Positions 46,415 to 57,074 of a stretch of 64,000 nucleotides of DNA are shown piece after piece. Below the pieces are notes generated by a model. That model did not search any database. It saw nothing but the letters and a program-made list of their open reading frames with translations, and had not been told where the DNA came from. The DNA lies in contig JAPNXP010000001.1 of assembly GCA_028753945.1 (NCBI GenBank), forward strand, positions 6,128,501 through 6,192,500, read 5' to 3'. Within the stretch, counting starts at the first letter, position 1. Each line of letters starts with the position of its first letter. This DNA is from Hexactinellida sp. DTS-2022 (Eukaryota; Porifera; Hexactinellida). A program made the position numbers and the translations under genes.

Positions 46415-48894
46415 CAGTGGTCATCAAACTGGGGTACGCGTACCCCTAGGGGTACGCGAGGCTTCTCATGGGGGTACGCCAGCTCTCTTTGAGACGAGTA
46501 GGTAAAGTATATACGTAATATCTCAGCATCCAGTAAAAAGATTTTATTAAACCATAATTGTTTCAGACTGAAAGTACGTTAAGTAAGTAATGTTATTGCC
46601 TTCGTTATTTATACTCCTGATTCCTGTAGCTAAATTGTTGCAAAATATTTATTTACTGACCAATCTTTACTTTTTTCTGTACTTAACAGATTCAAGTCTA
46701 TGTTCTATTTATTCGCCGAGTTCACGTAGATAAGTGCTACCTGTTACAATTGTGTTTTTCTTTTAATTTGTTTTATTAGCATGGATGAATTTCAGCTAGA
46801 TATCGGATGTTGTTCTCAAGATGGTGCGGTTTTACAAGGTGAATCAAGTAGTGAAAGTTCAAATTCGGAATCTCCTGGGGTAATGAGAGTAACTAAACGA
46901 ACTAAAACAAGGGCAAAAACAAAAAAAAAGACGATACGATGAATCATATATTAGATTTGGGTTTGTTTCTACCAACAGTGATCCTGCATTACCACTTTGC
47001 GTTATTTGCAACCAAAGTTTTTCAAAAAATAGTATGAAGCCATCTCTTTTACGGAGTGTTTTTGTCACAAAACACAAGGAATTACAAAATAAACCAATAA
47101 AATTTTTCAAACGAAAGGCTAGTGAAATTAATAAGTCAAGAAGCATTATAAATCATTTTTCACAGTCTAATAAGATAGCACAAAAAACATCATATTAATT
47201 CGCATTTCTGACAGCTAGAGCTAAGAAGGACTATTCAATCACAGAAAATCTAATAATTCCAGGTGCTTTGATAATAGCTGAAAACATGCTAGATGCTGCA
47301 GCTGTCAATGCTATCAAGTCAATGCCATTTTCTGATACAACGATGGCTCGCAGAATTGAAGAAATGGCGTGTTATGTCTCACAACAAGTTATAGAGAAGA
47401 TTAAACAAGATAAACGTTTTGCAGTACAACTTGATGAATCGACTGATATCTAAAACCAGGCTCAATTACTGATGTATGTGCGTTAATATGATGAAGGTAT
47501 TAATGATCCAATATTGGCATGTAAAAGTTTACTTGGAAAAACAACTGGAGGAAAAATATTTGAAGTACTCGATGGTCACATAAGAGCTGAATGTGGTTTC
47601 AAATGGGAATGGTGGAGCAGGATATCTTCAAATGGAGCTGCCTCAATGACAGGACACACAAATGGTCTTATTGCTCGCATTAAGTCAGTAAATCCAAATT
47701 TAAAATGGCAAACTTGCATGATTCACAAACAAGCTTTGGCAACTAAGAAAATGAGCCCAGAATTACACATGGTATTGGATGATGCTGTTAAAATTGTCAA
47801 CTATATCAAATCAAGAGCATTGAATTCACGTCTATTTAAAATAAGGGGTGAAGAAATGGGGGCAAACTATAAGCAATTATTGTTGCATACTGAGGTCAGG
47901 TGGTTATCGAGAGGACGAGACTTGACAAGACTTTTTGAAATGAGACACGAAGTATGTACTTTTCTCTCAGATATGAAATCTGATTTGAAAGTTCATTTTT
48001 TGGACGAAGACTGGATTTGTCAATTAGCCTATCTTGCAGACGTATTCAGTAAAATAAACGAGCTAAATCTTCAGTTACAAGGATTTGGTATTAATATTTT
48101 TCAGGCACATGACAAAGTGAAAGGCTTTTACAAGAAAGTATTGTTTTGGGTTACTCGAGTTGAAAAAGGGGATTCACCAGTTTTGATTCGCTCAGCAATC
48201 TTATCATTGAAAATGAAATAGTTCTCACAGGGAGAGTGATGGGAATAATTAGCAATCACTTAACATTACTTGCAAATACTTTTCTGGAGTATTTTCCTGA
48301 AATAGATCTAAATGATTTGACGAATACCTGGATTACTTATCCTTTTGCAACTCAGGCAATTTCTGAAGCGAATCTTAGCAATAAACTAAAAGAATATTTG
48401 CTTGAATTGTCTGTTGACAGCAAACATGAGATCTATTTTACACAACATGCTTTGTGCCAGTTTTGGACATTTGCTAGCCTTGAATTCAAAAATATTAGTA
48501 ATGTTGCAATTACTCAGTTACTTCCTTTCACTCAACATACTTATGCGAACAAGGTTTCTCAGCGGTCACTCTAATTAAAACAAAACTCAGAAATCACCTG
48601 GATCCAGAACCATCTCTGATACTAGCATTGACTAATATTAGGCCCAGAATTAGTCAAATTTTAGAGCTTATACAGAACCATTCATTCCAATAGGTTCAAG
48701 AATACATTTAGACTTTAGAGTAGATATCTATTCAGAAGTAATTGAATAGGAATTATAATCATTCTTTATCATTCACTTGAATATTACTTTAGAATAATAC
48801 TGTATGTAAAAATTAGATGTTGGGGACTTGGGGGTACGCGTAAAGTTAAAAAATAGCCAGGGGGTACGCTGAGAAAATTTTTTGAAGACCACTG
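46415..48894 (+). mobile_element. hAT transposon, ZBED/SCAND3-like, 2,480 bp, TSD CACTAGAG
   Basis: Ends CAGTGGTCATCAAA / CAGTGGTCTTCAAA (inverted) with GGGGTACGC repeats just inside, flanked by a perfect 8 bp duplication CACTAGAG (46407-46414, 48895-48902). The target is the conserved LEHHFGLY codons of P-B2. It contains a hAT transposase gene with several stops. The end style (CAGTGG..., then GGGGT repeats) is that of the 113 bp and 439 bp MITEs here, so a relative of this element may have moved them. Confidence 0.96.
46783..48700 (+). pseudogene. hAT transposase with BED finger, broken
   Basis: Transposase of the group that includes the host proteins ZBED5, ZBED8, SCAND3 and FAM200. It begins at 46783 (MDEFQLDIGCC), has a basic run, and shifts frame at the A run 46921-46929. 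Next comes a BED-type finger (LPLCVICNQSF, then FVTKHKEL; the first His appears lost). After a TAA at 47196 comes FAVQLDESTDI, with the first catalytic Asp. Stops follow at 47451 and about 47483. The ORF 47514-48221 then has SSNGAASMTGHTNGLI (second Asp region in this group, here Asn), MIHKQALATKK and LLLHTEVRWLSRGRDL. The last part, 48236 to about 48690, has the dimerisation end: LLPF, then after a frameshift CEQGFSAVTLIKTKLRNHL. Confidence 0.9.
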
Positions 48895-49690
48895 CACTAG
48901 AGCACCATTTCGGACTTTATCGGATGATGTCTGGATCAAATTACCATGTTTTGTACCTTCAAATATTTGAAGCTGAACGTCGTTTGAAGATCTCCAATCT
49001 ATTAACTCCATTTTCTAATACCAACACTAACCATCCAGCCAGATTTCTATGGAGGAATATATTCAGTCTTTCTCTCCCATTTATAGCGTACAAACAGATA
49101 CAGAAATTGACATTGATCCTTTTCTTGATGCTCTATCAGATTTATCAGCCATTGAGTGCGATACCCCAACACTCAGTCACTAGCTTTTATTGCTGGGTAT
49201 GCTGCCTACCAATGCCTTAAGCATTCTTCACCGTGCTTAATATGCCGAGATCTTTTAATTATCGACAAAGATATTCTAGTAGATGAATCCGTCGAATTCC
49301 GGTACCAACTTCTGCACTTTTCTGATCGAGGTGGTCTAAAGTATCCTTCAGAGCTTGCATTGGAATCTTTATTATTGTTTGGAAGATTCTAACTATAATC
49401 CAAAGTAATAGTGAACTAATGCCCCTGTTGATAGAAGGTTAAACTAGAAAGATTTTAGTAACACTTGCTTTTGGCTCCCTAACTGGTCTTTATAGTGGTT
49501 TTGAAGGTTGAAGAACTACTTGTCCTTCTTGTAATGTGAAAGGTTCAACCATTCTATCAAGTCTCGTTCAATGTGAAGCAAATTGTCTGAATTGCAAATC
49601 TTGTCAAGAATTCCAATTCGAGCCTTACTTTATAGGGATTAGAAAAGCGGAGATTGAAAATGTTCGATTCCTGATTATTTAGATACGAGT

Positions 49691-49988
49691 TAGTTGTCTT
49701 ATGTGAAGTAACTATATCTACCAGAGTAAATAGAGGTTTTCTAGTAGTTTCTGTATTGTGTATGTTATGTGACTGATTCAAACTCACAAAGCAACAAGAT
49801 TAATGGTATAATCAGAGTATACGTATATCTATATTATAGTTGGTAGTTTTAGAGGTAGCGGTTTTTAAGCAGTAAGTCACTATATTTGATCTAAAATTGC
49901 AATACCATAATTTTCGTTTCCCGGCGGCGACCGCATCCCAGGTCAGATTTCATATTTTACTGTGAGGCCTTATGTATAGTAGGCTATG
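49691..49988. other. P-B2 3' noncoding region and right TIR
   Basis: No ORF. The TIR occupies about 49909-49988, the reverse of 37108-37187, with CGGCGGCGACCGCATCCCAG in the inner half. Confidence 0.85.
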
Positions 49989-51623
49989 ATTAGACTTAGG
50001 CGGTGCGGATACTAAGCACCTATCAATAATGACAACTGTGCTTATTATGCTCCCGAAGTAAATACATCAGTTATAGACGGTACACAAAATTACCTCTCTA
50101 TTATAACAACTGTGTATATAATGCTGCCCGACTAAGAAATCAACAATGGTAATAAATTCCGTGCAAAAATAGTATCTACATTAACAACTGTACTTATAAT
50201 GCTCCAGTACTAAGAAATATACATTGTTCTTAGACGGAGGGAAAAGGTAGCTATCAATAATAACATCTGTGCATATTATGCCTCCGACTAAAAATATACA
50301 TTAGTCTTTTAAGGTGCACACTAGTACCTCTGTATAAAAACAACTTTGCTTATAATGCTGCCCTATGTATGAAATATACATTAGTCTTCGACAGTGCGCA
50401 GAAGTGACGCTATTGTAACAACTGAACCGATCATGCTCCCAAACTTAAAAATATCCATTAGTCATAGAAGGTGGTCAAAAGAACCTCTCCATGATAACAA
50501 CTGTGCATATGATGCAGCCAGAATAAGAAATATACATTTGGCTTAGACGGTGCGCAAAAGTACCTCTCTATTGTAACAACTGTGCATTTTATGCTCCAAC
50601 TAAGAAATATTCGTCAGTCTAAGACGGTGCGCAAAAGTAACTATCAATAATAACAACTGTGCTTATTATGGTCCCCTACTAAAAATATACATTAGTCATA
50701 GACGGTGCAAAAAAGTTCCTTTCTATGATAACTACTGTGCATATTATGCTCCCCTAGTAAGAAATATACTTTAGTCTTAGACGGTGCGCAGTACCTCTCT
50801 ATAATGACAACTTTGTATATTATGCTGCCCAAATAAGAATATACTTTAGTCTTTTAAGCTGCGCAAGAGAACCTCTGTATAAAAACAATTGTGCTTATAA
50901 TGGTGACCTATGTATCAAATTGTGCTTATAATGGTGACCTATGTGTCTTAGACAGTTCGCTAAAGTGGCTCCCTTAAATAACAAAGGAATTTATTATGCT
51001 CAATACTTAAAAATATACATTAGTCTTAGAAGGTGCGCAAAAGGACCTCTCTATACTAACTAATGTCCATATAATACTCTCTTGCTAAAGAATATACATT
51101 AGTTATAGACGGTGCACAAAATTACCTCTCTATGATAACAACTGTGCATATGATGCAGCCCGAATTAGAAAAATACATTTGTCTTAGACAGTGCGCAAAA
51201 GTACAACTCTATAATAACAACTGTGCTTATTATGGTCCCCTACTAAAAAATATACATTTTTGATCGATGGTGCCCAAAGGTACATCTCTATAATAACAAC
51301 TGTGCTCATAATGTAGGCCGATTTGGAATATAATTTAGTCTTAGACGGTGCGCAAAAGTACCTCTCTATAATTTACAACTGTCCTTATTATGCTCCCCTA
51401 GCTAAATATACATTAGTCAAATAAGGTGCGCAAAATTACCTCTCTATAATAACAAATGTGCATATTATGCTCTCCTACTTAAAAATATACATTAGTCAAA
51501 AGACGGTGCCCAAAAGTGCCTCTCTATAATAACTAATGTCCATATAATACTCTCCTGCTTATGAATATGCATTAGTCATAGACGGTGCCCAAATACTTCT
51601 CTTTAATTACAACTGTATATATA
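49989..51623 (+). repeat. 78 bp satellite, block 5
   Basis: Continues directly from the ATTAGAC duplication. About twenty diverged monomers, including a short local duplication near 50900-50945 (TGTGCTTATAATGGTGACCT twice). Confidence 0.93.
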
Positions 51624-52100
51624 CAGTAAGCGGACAAATGTATTCGACCACCCAACATTTTCCCATTGAAAATAGTACTATGGTAGGTCTAATAATATTG
51701 TTCAATGTAATAAAACTTTATGGCAAACTGCTATTTTGTTTTCAGATTCGTATTCTACGCATTAGAATTACCCATTTTACATGCTTTCAAATTGGTTACA
51801 TATTAATTGGGGAAATTATCAGCAAATGGCAACATGTGCCACCAGTTGCCATCTCTCCCATAGTGGCAATATGGGAAAAGTGGTATATAGTGGTACAGGA
51901 TGATAATTTTTGACCAAATAAAAAATAAATTGAATTGAAAGCTTCAACAAGTGTTAATTCGAATACGCAGAATACGAATTTGTAATCGAAATATCAATAT
52001 CTCATGTAATTTGAAAACACTATCTTCCATTGTTCAACCTACTCTTGTGCTATTTTCAATGGGAAATGTTGGGTGTACGAATACTTTTGTCCGGGAAGTG
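51624..52100. mobile_element. Tc1/mariner-type MITE, 477 bp, TA target
   Basis: Inverted ends of about 50 bp, CAGTAAGCGGACAAA and CACTTCCCGGACAAA, then GTATTCG, CACCCAACATTT and CCATTGAAAATAG on both sides, are flanked by TA (51622-51623, 52101-52102). The inner part is AT-rich. A small ORF (51638-51913) overlaps the end and is not a transposase. Confidence 0.9.
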
Positions 52101-52908
52101 TATTGCTGCCCGAATTTGAAATATAGATTGGTCAAAAACTCTGTGCAAAAGGAGTATCTATATCAACAACTGTGCAAAATATGCTCCCCTACTAAGAAAT
52201 ATACATTAGTCTTAGACGGAGGGAAAAACTACCTCTACATAATAACAACTGTGCTTATAATGATGCCCTATGCATTAAATATACATTAGTCTTACACAGT
52301 TCGCAAAAATGCGTCTCTATTATAACAACTGAACTAAATATGCTCCCCTACATAAAAATATTCATTAGTCTTAAACGTTGCTCAAAAGTAGCTCTCTATA
52401 ATAACAACTGTGCATATTATGCAGCCCGACTAAGAAATATACATCCTAACTCTGTGCTAAAGTAGTATCTCTATTAACAACTGTGCTTATTATCCTCCCA
52501 TACTTGGAAAAATACATTAGTCAGAGACGGTGCACAAAAGTACCTCTCTATAATAACAAATGTGCATATTATGCTCCCCTGCTAAAGAATATACATTAGT
52601 CATAGACGGTGCCCAAAATTACCTCTCTATAATAACAAATGTGCTTATAATGCAGGCCAACTAGGAATATACATTAGTCTTAGACGGTGCGCAAAAGTAC
52701 CACTCAATTGTAACAACTGTGCATATTATCCTCCAACTAAGAAATACACATCATTCTTAGAAGGTGCGCAAAAGTTCCTCTAAATAATAACATCGGTACA
52801 GATAATGCAGGCCGACTGGGAATATACATTAGTCTTAGAAAGTGCACAAAAGTACCTCTCTATTGTAACAACTGTGTATTTTATGCTCCAACTAAGAAAT
52901 ATACATCA
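52101..52908 (+). repeat. 78 bp satellite, block 6
   Basis: About ten monomers, ending at ...AATATACATCA. Confidence 0.93.
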
Positions 52909-55752
52909 TAGTCCGGCAATATGGATCCGGAAATGGTCGAATTGTGCATTTTCGAGATAAAACTGCTAAATTTTGCACAATTGTAGTTTTATAGGTTCTG
53001 ATCAACTTTAGCTATGGCACATAGCAGAATTTTTGGAATAACTATTTTTCAGGGGGGTCAAAAATAGGTGCCCAATCGAGATCGCCGGCAGGATATATAC
53101 AGGCTAGCTAATTCAAATGAATTCTTGACGATTTTATATTGTCAGATTTGTGCTCAACAATTAATTTCCAGCATTTTGAATTTTTGATAAATATATTAAC
53201 TATATTTGGATGGAATATTTTAAGGTTTTCGATAGCAACGGTAAGAATGTGATGACATTATGATCCCCCAATTTGGAGTAACCATATCGAGTGACCCCTT
53301 GTTTTTCTCGGGAATGTGTACTGAGAACGAATATACTATTAGAAACACTATAAATATTAATTGTCCACCCAAAAGTATGCATTTTCATATCCTGCTATTT
53401 GATTCACCATTTTAATACCTATGATCCCTCAATATTTTGTCTAAAAATAAGAAAACCAATTCAGTAATTGTATTTATGCAACTAGGGCGGACTGAGACAG
53501 TTCCAAGGCCACTGTCGGTAGTGCCGTTTTGTTCGTGAGCTGGCCATCAGCCTGCTATACTGAGGGATCTGCAAGCTTACTTCCATATGTGGGTTGCGTC
53601 ACAAAGCAAATATTTATATGTGGTTTTAAATAGTTACCATTTTAGTAATTAGACTGTTATAATTAGTCTTAATTTTGACTAGTATTTATGTTGTTGTAAC
53701 GCCATCAGATATTAGTGTTAAAACTGACGCAGCCGCTTCTCTCTTTTTATCAAACAAATGTATTAGTATGATATCTAGCTCTTTCTGGCTGCATGGGACG
53801 GTAAATTTATATTATTAAAATTCGATTGCTGTTAAGCTTTTTTTTGCTTGTTTGTTGTTTTTCCTATTATATTAGAGCATGGGTTTTCAACCTGGGGGGC
53901 GCGACCCCCAAGGGGGTCGCGAAGGCTTTATAGGGGGGTCGCGAAAAGTTCCGGAAATTTTACATAAAATCGTTGAAATCTACAGAGATATAAGTCAAAA
54001 CTTATTTAAATTATCCACATTGATATGCTTATGATGTGTAGACATTGTGCATGTACTTAAAAATGCAGTGCTGCATGTGTAATGTACATGCAATATTTAC
54101 GCAATGAGGTTCAGGGATTCGAGATGATTTTTATATAGCCTTGTAGTTATTTCATAATTGTCAGAATTTGCTTGAAACTTGAGGTGCATCGATTTAATTA
54201 AACAATAGGAATACTTATTACACATTAATAAAAACTTTCATATTAACATTGTGGGGGTCGCGAGCTTTTCCACATCTGTAAAAGGGGTCGCATGGTACAA
54301 AAGGTTGAAAACCCCTGTATTAGAGTGATATGTCGATATAGAACGGATTTATTATTGAGATAGAGACTCACTTCCCATGTTATAAGAAGTAATCATGTAT
54401 ACTGGGTGCCATGGTCATTAGCTAACCTCCCCAAGGGTGGCCTTTTTGATGCAAGTGGTATTCTATAATTAGTGTAAATGGGTCAATGTAGTTCGAATTA
54501 TTGTTTGGACATGAGGAAATGCGTCTCATACAATATAGATACTTAATAAAAACATAAAGGTCCATTTGAGTCAAGTACAAAAGATGCATATGTTACAACA
54601 TCCAATATTTTGACGATATTGTGAGTAAATGAATGAAAATAGTAATAAAAATGTTGGTTGGGACGAAAAGAGCTATTCATTTACCTAGAAGCAGGAACGG
54701 AATCCTCTCTCTTTGGGATGGTGCCATTAAGTGACTAGGGGGAGGGGCAACAAATCACTATTTCACAAGGCAGGCCAGTAGCCAGAAGTAGTAGTGGGTG
54801 AGGTTATGAGGATTGCAGGGGAGCTGAGTATAATAATTAATATGAAGACCCTGGGTAGGGGTGCATTTAGGATTTGCTATAAGGGGGATTGTGGCTTCTA
54901 AAACAACGCTTCGCCAGCTTGGGGTCTGGGAGAGCAGTTAGCTCCCCAGATGGATCCAGGGCGAAGCCCTTGGAAGCCAGATACAATGCGATTAGTACTA
55001 TTCACCCAAATTTCAGTACCTACGTACAAGTGCGAGACTAGATTATTAGAGGTATTAATACAAAATGTGAGCATGAGGAAATTGAAAATCCAATAATATA
55101 CAATTCAACAACAAATCCAAATGTCAGAAATATGGGAAAAGTTAACCTAGCCGGCGAGCCTCCCCCTTGCTTCTGGCCTGACACAAGGACGAATAAATGG
55201 GGGAGCATGGGCATTGCACTATGGAACTATGGCCGGTCCAAGCAACTACTACTTTTGATCCTCGATAAATATTGGCTTTGAGCAGGAATATGATAAATGC
55301 ATACTTATGGGTGGACAATTAATATTTATAGTGTTTCTAATAGTATATTCGCACTCAGTACGCATACCCGAGAAAAACAAGGGGTCACTCGATATGGTTA
55401 CTCCAAATTGGGAGATTTAAATATTATCACATTCTTACCGTTGCTATGGAAAACCAAAAATTATTATCAACAAGTATAGTCAATATACCCATCAAAATGC
55501 TGTAAATTAAGTGCTGAGAACGAATCTGACAATATAAAGTCGTTAAGAATTCATTTGAATTTGCAATCCTGTATATATACTGTCGGCGATTTCGATTGGG
55601 CACCAATTTTTGACCCCCTGAAAGAATTGTTCTTCCAAAAATTATGCTATGTGCCAGAGCTGAAGTTGATCACAACCTATAATACTGCAATTGTGCAAAA
55701 TTTGGCACTTTTATCTCGAAAATGCACAATCTTGCACCATATTGGTGGACAA
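52909..55752. mobile_element. Unclassified long-TIR element, about 2.84 kb
   Basis: Inverted arms about 480 bp long (52909-53395 and 55285-55752), clearly diverged. Outer ends TAGTCCGGCAATATGG and TTGTCCACCAATATGG. The arms share CGAATTGTGCATTTTCGAG-like, GGCACATAGCA and GGGTCAAAAAT blocks. The flanks allow a duplication of TCA or ATCA. The equal-looking ORFs at 53200 (minus) and 55297 (plus) are just the two arms and not genes. 53396-53877 and 54317-55284 have no ORF of note; a GC-richer patch is at 54690-54970. The superfamily is not recognised. Confidence 0.8.
53878..54316. mobile_element. hAT-type MITE, 439 bp, TSD TATTAGAG
   Basis: Ends CATGGGTTTTCAACCT and (inverted) CAGGGGTTTTCAACCT are flanked by a perfect 8 bp duplication TATTAGAG (53870-53877, 54317-54324). 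GGGGGTCGCGA repeats lie inside both ends. Nested in the long-TIR element. Confidence 0.95.
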
Positions 55753-56733
55753 TCAGTCTTAGACGGTGCGCACAAGTACCTATCAATAATAACAACTGAC
55801 CTTATTATGAGCACCGACTTAAAAATATACATTCGTCTTAAACGTATGCTCAAAAGTACCTCTCTCTAATAACAACTGGGCATATTATGCTGCCCGAATA
55901 AGAAATATACATTAGTCATAAACTCTGTGCAAGAGTAGTATCTCTATTAACAACTGTGGTTATTATGCTCCACCTACTTAGAAAATACATTAGTATAGGC
56001 GGGGCGCAAAAGTACCTCTCAATAATAACAACTGTGATTATTATGCTGCACGAATAAGAAATATACATTAGTCATAAACTTTGTGCAAAAGGAGTATCTA
56101 TATTAACAACTGAGCAAAATATGCTCCCATAGTAAGAAATATACATTAGTCTTAGATGGAGCGAAAAACTACCTCTCGATAATATCAACTGTGCTTATAA
56201 TGCTGCCCTATGTATGAAATATACATTAGTCTTAAACAGTTCGCAAAAGTTCCTCCCTATTATAACAACTGAACTTAATATGCTCCCATAATTAAATATA
56301 TGCATTAGTCTCAAACGGTGCTCAAAAGTAGCTCTCTATAATAACAACAGTGCATATTATGCAGCCCGACTAAGAAATATAAATTGGTGATAAACTCTGT
56401 GTAAAAGTATATCTCTCAAATAACAACTGTGCTTATTATGGTCCCCTACTGAAAAATATACATTAGTCATAAACGTTGCACAATGGTACTTAACTTTAAT
56501 AACAACTGTGCATATTATGCTCCCCTACTAAGAAATCAACATTTTTCTTAGACGGTGCGCAAAAGTACCTCTATGATAACAACTGTGCATATTATGGTCC
56601 CAAACTAAAGAATATGCATTAGTAATAGACCGTGCACAAAATTACCTCTCTATAATCACAACTATCCACATAATGTTGCCCGAATAAGAAATACACGTTA
56701 CTCATAATCTCTGTGCAAGGGGGTATCTATATT
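55753..56733 (+). repeat. 78 bp satellite, block 7
   Basis: Resumes at TCAGTCTTAGACGGTGCGC and ends in CTATATT (56727-56733), the P-C target duplication. Confidence 0.93.
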
Positions 56734-57074
56734 CATAGCCTACTATACATATTGCCTCACAGTAACTTGTGGATTTTGGACCAGGGATGTCGGAGTCGAC
56801 CTAACTATTTTGTTACAAAATATATCGATATATGGTTTTAATAGGTTAATATAGGGTATAATAACGTATTCTAGATAGTGAAGGGACAAAAATACTACTT
56901 TAATCTACTTTTTGAAATTTGAAATATTGGAATATTAGTCAATCCATAAATGTTAATTATAGTATATACTATGCATATTTAAAAACTATACATTGAAACT
57001 TTGTCATTTATCCAATTCATTTCAGATTTAGCATTATATTCAAGCAGTTTACGTATTATTTCCTCACGATTACA

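Larger units (their letters stand above)
37523..49690 (+). pseudogene. P-B2 THAP/P transposase, interrupted by MULE and hAT
   Basis: The THAP domain starts MPNSCAVFGCKINY at 37523 and continues to FVCENHFF with a TAG at 37700 and another at 37826. The coding trace goes on (about 37860-38453) to where the MULE entered, at a CACATTTAATT site. It resumes at 45239: MDEIHVKSDVTYKGGN (first Asp), STDNYPLNV (second Asp, 45652), a short gap, SFDFVHILKSVRNNWLN (about 45755-45810), then ERQNVKLVLKVIHEST (about 46000). The hAT entered within the codons of DPLEHHFGLY: QTDPLE lies before 46415 and HHFGLYRMMSG after 48902. The end has LAFIAGYAAYQCL and CLIC (49170-49245) and trails off near 49690. There are several stops and frameshifts; it is dead. 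Confidence 0.88.
37108..49988 (+). mobile_element. P-B2: P element swollen to 12.9 kb by nested elements
   Basis: Inverted ends of about 80 bp (37108-37187, 49909-49988) start CATAGCCTAC and contain ACCTGGGATG at 46-55. The flanks are a perfect 7 bp duplication ATTAGAC (37101-37107, 49989-49995) in the 78 bp satellite. It contains a MULE (38454-45230, itself with a hAT MITE) and a hAT (46415-48894). Its own sequence is about 3.6 kb, close to the other P elements here. Confidence 0.93.

Noticed and set aside
53200-55479. Conserved protein pair on opposite strands (53200-53388, 55297-55479)
   Set aside because: They are the two arms of one long inverted repeat, so their similarity reflects the arms and not selection on a protein.
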